Assembly (NCBI GenBank): GCA_905160935.1
Contig: CAJHZI010000409.1
Span: 1-64,000, forward strand
DNA from: Enchytraeus crypticus
Lineage: Eukaryota > Annelida > Clitellata > Enchytraeida > Enchytraeidae
Reading direction: 5' to 3'
DNA: 64,000 nucleotides
Shown here: positions 30,913-41,787 of the stretch, one piece after another
Numbering within the stretch: position 1 is the first letter of the stretch
How the letters are laid out: each line of letters begins with the position of its first letter
Program-made: the position numbers and the translations under genes
Notes under the pieces: generated by a model
Told to the model about the DNA's origin: nothing
Database searches by the model: none
Seen by the model: the letters and a program-made list of their open reading frames with translations, nothing else

Positions 30913-31265
30913 GAGTCCTAGACTCCTAGTACAGGTCAATGTCTTAATCATAGCCTCATCCAAAGACAGGCATTTAATTATAAGAAATATTTTGTATTTC
31001 AGACCTAAGAAGACTCTGCTATTGCTGCTAATTATGGTAGGCCTATTACCGCATAAAGCTCTGACTTTTTATGGTAGCCTCCTTTTATTGTTGTCTGTTT
31101 ATCTAACTACATGTACGTTACTATTGGTTGCAAAATCTTTGCTGAGATGAAAAATAAACGATTTGAAAAAGCAAACAATAATTTAATTTGAGTCCTAGTA
31201 CAGGTCAATGTCCTAATCATTGCCCAATATATACATCTATCATCCATAGATAGGCATTTAACTAG
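30913..31265. repeat. Direct duplication of about 70 bp
   Basis: GAGTCCTAGACTCCTAGTAC plus AGGTCAATGTCTTAATCATAG and AGGCATTTAATTA at about 30913-30985 recur at about 31190-31265. Purpose unknown. Confidence 0.6.
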
Positions 31266-31689
31266 CCCATGCATTAGCGTACGTATAGGCATTGACTTGC
31301 AGACTCTGCCTGTTGGTCCATGCACCTGAACCAGACCTAATTACATATCTAGCCTACTCCTATGATTGACAGCCATTACGTATGAACAAAAAGACACATT
31401 TACGATGTTTATCTCTATAATAATGGTTGAATTAGTGATAATAACATGTGATAATTGATTATCATATAACTTTTACGCAAGTAGTTGTTCGACGATAGAG
31501 AATATCTCGTGGCAAGTCCAGGCAAGTTCTTCATGAGTTGAGCTTGTAACACATTGAACAGGTTTTAACGTGTCTGCAAAAAATGATTCTTGAAGAGCTG
31601 CATCTCTCGCAACAGTTTCACTTTTTCTAGAAACCAAGTGTCAATCTCACGGAATAAACGTGGGCGAGATAGAAAATCATCTTGACTCG

Positions 31690-32255
31690 AGTAGACACGC
31701 CATGTGTTAGACACGACACGATTAAGACACGACACCATTATAACACAACACCTGTATGACAGGTCACGTGTAAGAGATAGTAAGACTCGAAATCTGTTAG
31801 CGACGTCACGATTAAGACACGACACGGTTAAGATATAAGGTGAGTAAGACGTGACACGATTGAGACACCACACATGTGTCGATTCTTACATGTGTCTTGT
31901 CAATTAAGACAAGACACATGTAAGACACGACACCTGTAATACAAGTCACCTGTAAGATACGACATCTGTAAGCAAGTCTTGATTAAGACACGATATCTGT
32001 TAGACAAGTTACGATTAAGATACGACCCGATTAGGACACGACACAATTAAGACACGACACGAGTAAAACACGATATCTGTAAGACACATCACGATTAAGA
32101 CACGACACGATTATGACACGTCACAATTAAGACACGTCACGATTAAGAGATTAAGACACGTCACAATTGTGACACAACACGATTAAGACACGGCACGTGT
32201 AAGACATGACAAGTTTAAGACACAACGCGAATAAAACACGACACGCATAAGACTA
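31690..32255. repeat. Degenerate minisatellite of ATTAAGACACGACACG type
   Basis: More than thirty imperfect units of about 13-17 bp, built around ACACGA and TTAAGAC. No open frame of interest. Confidence 0.85.
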
Positions 32256-32849
32256 CTAGACATTTTTAATTTCATTGGTCAGTTTAGGCATTCAAGGGAA
32301 AAAGACTGTGCTAAAATTTCTCCACTAATACTTTGTTATCTAGCACACACTTTAACACGAGAGCTCTGTTATGATAATTGTTACATGCACGCAATAAGGA
32401 ATTTGTGCCACGGTATACACGCCACGCTCATACCGTGAGAGATTATAGAGAGACGTTTAACGTCTGTTTCCCTACGTTAGTGTACTACATAACATAAAAA
32501 ACATAACGGCACACTGGGTCAGGAAGCACAGATGCTTGTTTAAGATCCATTTCCTCCTTCCTCTCCTCTTTGTAGTACCGCCCCGTACTAAAGTGATAGT
32601 ATGTGGCGGTTTTGAACCCGTCATGAATTTGAAACCTCTCTTGTTTATCAGACAAGTTCGCCATCAAGTTGGTTAAGAACCAGTACAGGCTATCATCGGT
32701 ATTTTTCCATATTATATATAGTTTGCTCTTTAATCACGTAAATACATGTAATTGTCGATAACTCAACCAGGTTATTAATATATTAGTCACATTATTCTCT
32801 AAGGACATTAGTTAATCAATATGTTATAATTAGCCTACTCGCTTTACTA

Positions 32850-32857
<8 letters not shown>

Positions 32858-32882
<25 letters not shown>
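32858..32882. repeat. (GA)n microsatellite
   Basis: About 25 bp of pure AG alternation. Confidence 0.95.
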
Positions 32883-33184
32883 CAGAATTGGCGAAATATT
32901 CATATGATGAAATAAGATAAAAAATAAGACCAGCAAATTCTGGCCTAATTTGTAGCTAGTTTTAAAATATACATTGAAGAACAGGAAAAATATCTAACGT
33001 CCGTCTCTTATTCAAATCTGATTTCGAATACGCCATCTTTAGGCACACAACTTTAATTTCTGATAAATTTTATAATTCTATGATTTATCATCATACGACT
33101 CTTCAGTAGGCCTATGTCTCAATTCGGCTTAACTGAACATATCTATTTAAGATTTAAAATAATATACGGATCAACAATTAGGTG

Positions 33185-33885
33185 CAGTGGCGGATCCATG
33201 GGGGCCCAGGGGGCCCGCCCCCACCCCCCTTAGGCCCGTCGATATTTTTTTTAAAACTATATTTTCATTGTTTCTCTGGCAATTTGCCAATTTCGATGTA
33301 TAAATATGTTTGTAAGGGCAGTGGTTGGGGGAGGGGGGGGGGGGGTACGAGAGGGAACTCAGTATCCATTAGCTCGATTTTTTTTCAAAAATACCCATAT
33401 GTTCATATACTATGAACCTAGTATAACGGAAGGGGGGAACGAAAAATGTTGACCGTTTCACTAGCTCTCAATTTTCACTTTAACCACTGTATTTAGGGAG
33501 CAGTGGTGCAAAATGGCTGGGAGGGTTTTTATAGCCCCCCCTCCCTACCGCCAAAATTAGGTCACTTTTGCAATTCGTCCAGATCCGCTGAGTTTCTTCA
33601 GAAGTGAAAAAATTAACCTACATTTTTCCAAAACAAATGTAGGATTTTAGGCATTTTAGATTTTCCCCTGACTATAGTACGGGTAGGATTGTGGGTGGTT
33701 GGATAAGATACGGGGATCCACTCACTCTATGAACCGAATTCAGTGATGAAATATACTGAGCCCCCCCTCACCGCATTATCTGGTTGCGTCACATGTCCCG
33801 AAGAAGGCGGAGCATAAGCAAAAAATGTGTTCTCTCCAAAAATATTTCGCCCCCCCCCCTCAAAAAATTCCTGGATCCGACCCTG
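33185..33885. mobile_element. hAT-type non-autonomous DNA element, 701 bp, with 8-bp target duplication
   Basis: Flanked by identical ATTAGGTG at 33177-33184 and 33886-33893. The ends are inverted: CAGTGGCGGATCCATGG at the left, and the reverse complement of CAGGGTCGGATCCAGGAA at the right. Eight-base duplications and CAGxG...GGATCCA ends are typical of hAT elements. There is no transposase frame. A second small element (33319-33489) sits inside it. Confidence 0.88.
33319..33489. mobile_element. MITE H nested inside the hAT-type element
   Basis: Begins CAGTGGTT and ends CACTTTAACCACTG. The body shares AGGGAACTCAGTATCC and TTCACTAGCTCTCAATTTTC with the copy at 52008-52186. It is split by a G run. 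Confidence 0.7.
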
Positions 33886-33959
33886 ATTAGGTGCGATACA
33901 AATCCGAATTGTGATATATTTCGACAAATTTAAACTACTCCATCTGCAAAAGTGCGAAA

Positions 33960-34025
33960 TGCAATTATGTGCTATAATGTGCTATAATGTGCTATTATGT
34001 GTTATTATGTGCTATTATGAGCTAT
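33960..34025. repeat. Short tandem repeat GTGCTATTAT
   Basis: Six imperfect units of about 10-11 bp. Confidence 0.85.
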
Positions 34026-34129
34026 TCGTTGCCACATAAATTGTAGTTTTATGAACCTATTCGAATTTAAAACTATGCCAATGGTCTATTTTTAAAAAAA
34101 CTACAAAAGTTCGCTACAGCCTGAAAGCT

Positions 34130-34183
<54 letters not shown>

Positions 34184-34185
34184 GC
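34130..34185. repeat. (CT)n microsatellite
   Basis: About 50 bp of TC alternation with two interruptions. Confidence 0.95.
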
Positions 34186-34494
34186 TCATAACGCTAGAGC
34201 AGTCACCAGTAGATAAGGAAGAGGACGTTATTTAATTATTGAGAAATTATTTAAGAATAAATTCCTTGAATTCCTCTAAAGATAAAACAATGCTACTTCA
34301 GCTGATAAGGACTATTACTGATTACACAATAGCAGAAATTATAGCCCTTGAAATTACACTAATGGCCCAAGCATAGACTATTACATGGGCTACATCGGGG
34401 AATTTTGGATTTATATTTATATTAAATATTTTGCCATAAATTATATTCCCTTCTGCGATCTGAAAAATATCGCCATGAATCCGATTGCCAGTGG

Positions 34495-34645
34495 TAATTT
34501 GGCTAGAGCCAGTGGCAATGTCGATAAGATACTCGACCGCGGATCAGTATGTGCGGGGTTCAAATCCTGATCTCGCCCGTCACTGACATCGCTTTCGAGT
34601 GAGGAAAGTAACGTTAACTTTAGCTTTAGCTTAGCTTTATTACTT
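34495..34645 (+). repeat. SINE family A, near full-length
   Basis: GGCTAGAGCCAGTGGCAATG, GTCGATAAGATACTCGACCG, B box GGGGTTCAAATCC and tail CGTCACTGACATCGCTTTCG, followed by AGCTTTAGCTTAGC. Confidence 0.87.
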
Positions 34646-35034
34646 GTGGCTAATCTTATATGAACTAGTCATATTAACTAATCTTATATTAAAATAATAA
34701 TTCGTATACTGTGGGCTCAGTTCTCTTTTAATTTTCATAAATGCAGCAGTTGTCGCTGGAGTTTCGTGTTTGCGTCTACGTCGACGTTTACGTCTTATGT
34801 TATTGTATTGTAGCTTGGATTTTTATATGTCCGCAATAAATCAGTGATGATTAACATTTTAAGCCAATTTTACTTGCACCTAACCAGATCCAACTAAAAT
34901 CGTTGATATTTTCAAAATCCGTTGCCAAAACCAGCTTAATTATACAGGTGAATTGTTTTAGAAAATAACTCATGTTTTGTATCTAAATTTGATATGATGG
35001 TATCATAGATAACAACAGTAATATAATAAAAAAA

Positions 35035-35400
35035 AGGCTTAAGACTTTTTTCATATCCGGTGATGATGTCAGGGACTTCCTCACAGCATACATTACCAAG
35101 GATAGATTCACCCAATTTCATTTGTAAAAGCCAAATGCATAAGAAAAGAAAGGTCCTAAATGATGCCGGTCCAGTGATCAAATGTGTTTGGGGTAATTAG
35201 AGTATACCTACGATTGGAAGAACTGTGTATAAGCCTACCACAGAAAATTGAAAGAGATAAACAAGAACTAGATTTAGAAGGCAAAAAGTTCCAGATCATC
35301 TACATAAAAACGTCTACAAAGAGATTAGAAACAGAAGCAAGACTGGCATCGGTGGAACGAAGAGTAAAGGACGATAGCAAAGAAGGCTTTCTGATTTAAA
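35035..35400 (-). mobile_element. LINE 3' end fragment, - strand
   Basis: In reverse it carries the tail CCCTGACATCATCACCGG and upstream blocks that align with the LINE at 51497-51907: GGTCCTAAATGATGCCGGTC, AGTTCCAGAT, GACTGGCATCGGTGGAACGA. That is the C-terminal coding part plus 3' UTR, much decayed. Confidence 0.7.
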
Positions 35401-35934
35401 ATATTCAGAAGATAGCGTGAAATATTTGAAAACGGAATCCTGTCATTTTAAAGTGTTAAACAAATATTTACAACTGACTGCATGAGACGAACTAAACGTA
35501 TCAAACAAGGAATTAATGGTTAAAGATGTACAAGAATTTAGACTTACAGTGTAGCGCAGTAGGAGGTCTAGGCAGTGGACTGTTTACTTTAAACTCCGGT
35601 AGATAATGCCTTTCTAATATTCAGTTAGTATAACAAATTAGCAATCAATAAATCGATTAATTAGAAACTAATAGATAATTCTCGCCAATAGCTATCTAGA
35701 GCAGAACACTATCTAGTGAATGAGATAAACAGGAAGAGGCGATAAAGCTGAAAACCCAGAGTCGATGGTGCAAAAATTAGACAGAAAATTTCTAAGCTTA
35801 GTTTTTGTTTCTCGTGTATGTCCATAAGGAATTATAAACTTCCTCATCAATCGTTCAAGCAATCAATAAGTCAGTCACTCATTCAAAGTTAATTTTTTTT
35901 AAATAACGCTAAGGAAAAACGACAGTTTCCTCAT

Positions 35935-36035
35935 TCGAAATAGATGTCAGTGACGGGAGAGCCCAGGATTTGAACCCCGCACATACTGTTCCGCGGTCGA
36001 GTATCTAACCGACTTCGCCACTGGCTTCAGCCGGT
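35935..36035 (-). repeat. SINE family A, - strand
   Basis: In reverse: GAAGCCAGTGGCGAAGTCGG, ACTCGACCGCGGAACAGTAT, GGGGTTCAAATCC and a diverged tail ending AAACTGTCGTT. Confidence 0.85.
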
Positions 36036-36564
36036 ATCGCTCTGTTAGCATTTTGTAAAGGAATGAGATGCAACAATAAACAACTTCTTAAGTTTACTAG
36101 AAATTTTTCAGGAAGATAAATAAGATTTGCGCAAGAGTCTAGTTTACACAATATCATAAGCTATAGGGTCTAGCGCATATCTTTATCGCACTATCTATGA
36201 AAACCTTGCGCTCAATTGCACGGCGATAAAATTCTCTTAGAACCTAGATTAATCGTTCAAATATTTTATCACAAATAAAAATTCAATCAAGAATAAAAAT
36301 AAAAATAAAAGTTTATCAGCTAAAGGACAGACTTTTATTGCAGGGCTGGTAAAGTAGACTACCAGGCTTTGAAAGATAACCGGGTGATTTTTATTATTAT
36401 AACTATTAGACAATTGCACCCGTGTTGTGCCCGGGTTGCTGAAGAATAGACCAACCGAAAGGTGGACTGTATGTGTGGCATAAATATGACAAAAGGATTA
36501 AGATACAAACCAACGTCAGAAAGGTCAATCGGTTGATGAGCGCCAATGCTCCAGAAGTTGCTAC

Positions 36565-36645
36565 AAAATTTATAGTCCCGACCCTAGCTGAACTGGAATT
36601 CAGGTTAAGATGATAATAATGATTATGCAAATGAAATGATAGTTA
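36565..36645 (-). repeat. Short repeat G, - strand
   Basis: CCCGACCCTAGCTGAACTGG, then AATTCAGGTTAAGATG and a degenerate AT/GAT run, matching the + strand copies in reverse. Confidence 0.65.
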
Positions 36646-36660
36646 GAAGGATTTTGTTTC

Positions 36661-36910
36661 CTTCAGATAAATATATTAAGAAATAGGAAGAAGAGATGGA
36701 TAGGACACATTCTAAGGGGGGAAAGTCTATTAAAAGAGGTCATAGAAGGTAGAATGGAAGGAAAAAGAGGCAGGAGCAGGTCGAGATTAGGTATGTTAGA
36801 TGATTTAAAGACCCACTCATATGTGGACATAAAGAGGAAGGCGGAAGACAGAGAAGAGGGGAAGTGTTACATGCCATGGACCTGCCAGTAGGCAGTGCAC
36901 TAAGAGAGAT
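36661..36910 (+). mobile_element. LINE K: C-terminal end of a reverse transcriptase ORF
   Basis: An open frame reads NRKKRWIGHILRGESLLKEV, IEGRMEGKRGRSRSRLGML, DDLKTHSYVDIKRKAEDRE and MPWTCQ, then a stop at 36889-36891. This is the usual C-terminus of one animal LINE group (WxGHxLRG...EGRxxGKRGRGRPR...LK..AEDR). The frame is intact here, but the rest of the element is absent (5' truncated). Related fragments are at 41055, 41550 and 46745. Confidence 0.82.
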
Positions 36911-37633
36911 AGTTTCCTATAGACTTCACATACATATAGAGCATTTTGTAACTAATTAAGTAGCAATGTGTATTGCTTATAATGCAGGATGATATTTGAA
37001 GTAGATTAATCGAGTTAAGTTTATATAATTATATTAATGGTTATCAAGGCGCACCTATATCTACAAAGTATCCACACTTTATGGGACGATGCACGTTTCA
37101 TTTTAAGTTGTCCATGATGCGACCTAGACAAGAAAATTGCAGCAAAAATAAAGATATATAAACCCTGTTATCGCCGATTAATTTTTACATTGCTAATTTA
37201 ATGTTGCAAACTGATTTAGGAAGTTTAGGTAAGCTTCGAGATATTTTGATTAATTAATTATTAATCGAGCTTTTCTATAGCTGTAGAGTGTTGCATAACA
37301 AAAATGTCTGGTTGGTCATTCAGTTCATATCTTCATTTACTCAGATTATATATTGGTACTTGACTCTGTCTGTAATTATATCTAGTAGTTAATAGCATGA
37401 TAGCTAAGTGTTAGCTTAGTTATATAGAAGGTAATAAATTGCAATCAATCCACTATATAGCTTGTGATATAGCCTTTAGTAGCATCGAGTGTTGTGAGAG
37501 AATTAGGCCCATATGAAATGCATATATAAATAGTAAAAAATCCAAGCCTCATCTTTATTATTCACCGTTTATACATTTAATTGCGTCAATCTATTTTTCG
37601 TTCATTTTATTTATGTACTATTTTTAGTATTTT

Positions 37634-37700
37634 GGTATTATTAATCATCATCATCATCATCATCATCCCTTGAATCTCAGTTTAACTAGGGTCGGGATAC
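37634..37700 (+). repeat. Short repeat G with (TCA)n head
   Basis: ATCATCATCATC run, then CCTTGAATCTCAGTTTAACT and AGGGTCGGGATACGAATAG. Confidence 0.75.
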
Positions 37701-39650
37701 GAATAGATTATTATTCTTTTTATTTTGGTATTAATATTACAAATACTTAATACTAATTTCACACTACTAGTTTACTATTAATTTATGGTACAAATTTTCA
37801 AACCACTTAGAGTGCAATGCGCTATATATCGCTATAAATCTTAAGACAAAGGTTCCTGGGGTGAATCTGAGGTACTTTCCGTTTTTTTCTGACGAGCCGA
37901 TTACATCGTAAAATCTTAAGCATATATCACTGGATCGGTGAATGGATGATGGACTATAAGCTCAATGATGTATTTTCATATATAATATATATAATTAAAT
38001 GTGTTCACGACTTAATTTGATAGCTATTACTTAACCGTGTCCTTAGCTTAAAATATAATTGTTTAATTAACTTTCCGGGAACACATAATTGACGCTTCGT
38101 AATAGAAGGTTTAGCAACACAACCCAAGTTTTAGTTACATTTTTTGAGAATCCTGCTTGCAAAATGGAACTCAAAGCCTTTATAACGTGCTTCTCTTCAG
38201 AACCATAAGAGGCAATTACTTGAATTTTCTCAGATCTATGCTGCTTTACATGCTTGGAGTAAAACAGTAATAGCCTAAAATGTTTGCGTTGCTGTGATAC
38301 AAAATTTTATGAGCTATTAGAGGTTTTATATTATCAGAGAATGCATTCTTTTCTTCAGAAACAATAAAACACTCCAAAACTGTTCTTGATTATACAATAC
38401 TATAGTGTGAAAACATTAAGTAATTATAATAGATAGGCTTCAGAATTGTTTTACAGTAGCATCATAAATAAAACTTTTCAATCATTTTTGCGCATTACAG
38501 ATGTAATTCTTTACAAAAACAGTAATCGGCTGACAACCAAATTCCAAGCGTAACCGTCCAGAGAAGGTTGCATTGTATGGCTTAGATGTGTTGCAATTCC
38601 CGCATAGGCCTAATAGTTAAATCAAAGAATTCTGATTAGGCCTACTATTAAATTCTTAGATCTTTGAGTTAAATTGTCATTATTGAAGATATTAAGTTTC
38701 AGCTGAGATCGCCAGGTTTTAATCAAATTAAATCTCCCCTATCGACGTATAGAAACCCTAACAACAATGAGAGTGCTATCGTCGTCACTGACAATATGGA
38801 GTACTATGAAATCTAAGCCAAGAAATCATGAAATGTAATCCAAGCCTACCAGAAAAGGATGGACCAAAAACGCTGGGTCAAATATAGGCCTAATATCCTG
38901 AGGGCTCGTCCAAAGCTTCGTCTTGCTTCCCCTTTGTCAACAGCCCACGGTTAAAGATATTGCTTGATATGCGGAAAAATTCAGTGTGTTGAATGTTTTA
39001 TAGTATCTTGTTTCATTTGTGTTTCACAGCAAAACCCTCATTTTATAGACATTGGCATATCAAATCAACAACAGTGAGGCAAACACTGATAAACTCTGTG
39101 ATCTATTTCTCTCTCTCTCTCTCTTAATGCACCGCCTATAGGCAGATCCATGGCATATAACTTTTCCACATACATGTATTTCTTTCCTCTTTTGTTATCA
39201 GCACCTGAATTAATTATCAAATCATCTAGCATCGCAAGCCTCGGTCTTCCTCAAACCTTTTTCCTTCCATTCTTCCATCAATTACCTGTTTTATTAATCC
39301 ATTCCCTCTCTGTAGGCCTACATGACCCATCCTGTTCTTCTTTCTATTCCCTATGATGTTAATCAATTGTCTACTTATTACTTGATTAATGATATTTCAT
39401 TGCATGAAAGATATGTGCTTTGTGGCATTACCGGTAGGCTTCCGACTGCGATGGCAAACCAAAATTATATTGCAACCTTAGTTAGCCTTTCTTCGTTCCT
39501 AATTTTGTCAGTCCATCTGAGCTTCTCTATTACTGTCTCTAATATTCGTTTATTGATGCTATCAACTTTATGATTAGATCAATAAAAATCAACAAACTAA
39601 TAAACAGAAAGTAGTAATAAAAGTCAATAACTTATAGTAACACAAACTAC
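37700..39650. other. No gene seen
   Basis: AT-rich sequence without a convincing frame. Several copies of the palindrome TAGGCCTA lie here (about 38604, 38638, 38886 and 39313). Confidence 0.5.
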
Positions 39651-39659
39651 AGTAACTAA

Positions 39660-39800
39660 TATGGGACGGAATCTATTAGTTTAGTTGGTTAAGCTGTACG
39701 TCAATCAACAAGGTTAAGCTACGTCGGGCTCGGTTAGTAAAATGAAAATGATGGGTGACCACTTTGGGCGACCGAGTATTGACAGCTCTGAAATAAAAAT
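39660..39800 (+). repeat. 5S rRNA-like repeat (SINE3-type or 5S pseudogene)
   Basis: The segment AAGGTTAAGCTACGTCGGGC, TCGGTTAGTA, ATGGGTGACCACTTTGGG and CGAGTATTGACAGC aligns in order with the 3' two thirds of 5S rRNA (AAGCTAAGC, GGTTAGTACTTGGATGGG, GACCGCCTGGGAATACC). The internal promoter region is present but altered. It is more likely a 5S-derived retroposon than a working 5S gene. Confidence 0.65.
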
Positions 39801-40204
39801 CCTGTGTGAGTGTTGGAAGGTTATGCTTAAATCCTCGTTGAATACATCAGCGTTCTATCAAATGCAACGATTACTTTGAAGCAGCTTTGGGAAACTCAAT
39901 TGAATCGAATGTCAAACGGTAAAATATGGAATATATCGGACTATATTTATCAAGAAACCATTAACAACCTAGTATACGGCACTACTAAGTAATAACTTTC
40001 TCAAATGTCATATTTATAGGCCTATCAAATAGGTTATAATATATGTTAACGTAGCTATCTAGTAGGCCATGATATTTCAATAATTTTCTACCTGTAGGCT
40101 AGTAGAATAATTTTAAAAACTCATGTAGACGTCTTAATTGCGTTGTTTATTCCTGCCAATGCTACCACCTCGATCATTTAATCATACTTGGAGCATGTTA
40201 ATTG

Positions 40205-40305
40205 TCTTGGTCTTGGTCTCGAAGATCCGGTCTTGCTCTTGGACTTGGTCTCGAGGGGTCTGATCTGGTCTTGGTCTGGTCTTGGTCTTGGTCTCGGAGT
40301 TTTGA
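40205..40305. repeat. Tandem GGTCTT/GGTCTC repeat
   Basis: About twelve imperfect hexamers, with breaks such as GAAGATCC. Confidence 0.8.
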
Positions 40306-40420
40306 TCTTAACTACAAGTCTGACTAAACCATAAGTAAATGTATCCCTAAAACCTTGACCTGTAATATAACCCTGACCTATGCAGGGAAGTTTAGAACAA
40401 ACTCAAAGCTGTCTACCGTT

Positions 40421-40443
40421 CAACTAGAATGGAATTCTAGTTG
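40421..40443. other. Perfect hairpin, 10-bp stem
   Basis: CAACTAGAAT and ATTCTAGTTG pair around a 3-base loop. It is followed eight bases later by a second perfect hairpin. Confidence 0.85.
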
Positions 40444-40450
40444 TGCGGTT

Positions 40451-40483
40451 GCTTATTGTCTGCAGGAGCCGCAGACAATAAGC
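40451..40483. other. Perfect hairpin, 13-bp stem, 7-base loop
   Basis: GCTTATTGTCTGC and GCAGACAATAAGC are exact reverse complements around AGGAGCC. No T run follows. Confidence 0.88.
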
Positions 40484-40634
40484 AGCGAATGAATCTTCGT
40501 AGTCAGGCTTTGCTTATCAAGCAAACTTACTATGGGTTATTGCAATGTTGACACTACTGCTACTAAGATACTGCTGTTCCATCTCAAGCCATATGAAGTT
40601 ATTAAATCAGTACAGCGCGAAACAGTTTCCGTAT

Positions 40635-40800
40635 GGTGACCGGGACAATAGACTAACCGTTAAGTACACTTGTCGTAAGAGGCGACTAAGCCAGAACTGA
40701 ATAAGACAGCGAAAATCATCTCTGAAGTCCCGTTTTTCCTAAGTTGTAGGTTACATAAGATACGCATATGGTCTAGCCTTTAGTGAAGATTTTGTTTACC
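40635..40800. repeat. Dispersed repeat C, diverged copy
   Basis: AAGAGGCGACTAAGCCAGAA, AAGTTGTAGGTTACATAAG and TAGCCTTTAGTGAAG match parts of the copies near 17165 and 57545. Confidence 0.5.
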
Positions 40801-41054
40801 AAAGGAGAGCTCTTTTTTGATGAGTGAATGCAGACTCTAAGCCTGAATATGTGCGTTGGATCTGCCACTTGTCAGAACTCTAGAGAGAGACAGCAATCAT
40901 ATTCCATTGACTGGGTAACGGTCTGCTTTCTTTAGCGATATGAAATTAAAATTAGCTTTCCAACATGACAGTATTCATTCTATATTTATTAGCTTTCCAC
41001 GGTAATAATTACTCATTTACACGTTATTTAATCTGCTACTGTTATTATTAGACT

Positions 41055-41145
41055 TACTCATATGCAATAATGAAGAGGAAAGCGGAAGACAGAGAAGAGT
41101 GGAGACACTATATACCATGGAACTTGCCAGTTTACAGTGCACTAA
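41055..41145 (+). mobile_element. LINE K fragment overlapping the stop codon of the - strand gene
   Basis: ATGAAGAGGAAAGCGGAAGAC, ACCATGGAACTTGCCAG and CAGTGCACTAA match the end of the LINE at 36661-36910. Its last bases contain the CTA that is read on the - strand as the TAG stop of the glycosyltransferase-like gene. Confidence 0.78.
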
Positions 41146-41712
41146 CTGTTATTACTACTATTTTCCACGCAACACGAATTCTTCATAAAATTTGCTAGAT
41201 CACTATTGCAGCCCGTCCTCCAAACCCTCCTCTTGATCCCCAATGAGCCTGTGGGGGCTCTATCCCCTAGAGTGGCTCTCAACCAGCCAGGCATCGTCGT
41301 CTCGTAGGTCGCACAACTCGTCTTCCCCAAGTCGAAAAGAAAAGATTTGCCACCGGCCAGGTTAACGTTGTAATCCCTTTCCGCCGCAGAGTCGATCCGC
41401 TGTTTCCACGCCTGATTTCCGTCCTCGTCCGTCTGATGCACAGCAAGAGCGGTCCGCGTTATGTCCACTATGGGTATTCCGCGGATCAGAGCGTTTATTA
41501 TCAGCCAGTTGTCAAAGCCTGAACAATAAGCACATTTAGCATATACTTTATCGCACATGGTAGAATGGAAGGAAAAAAGAGGCAGGGGCAGGCCGATATT
41601 AGGTATGTTAGATGATTTAAAAAACACGCATATGTGGAAATGAAGAGGAAAGAGGAAGACAGAGAAGAGTGGAGGCGTTATATACAATGGACCCGGCAGT
41701 GGGCAGTGAACT

Positions 41713-41787
<75 letters not shown>

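Noticed and set aside
33727-33927. 66-codon frame NQGRIQEFFEGGG as a gene
   Set aside because: It is the end of the hAT-type element read through; the same kind of phrase arises wherever that terminus is translated.
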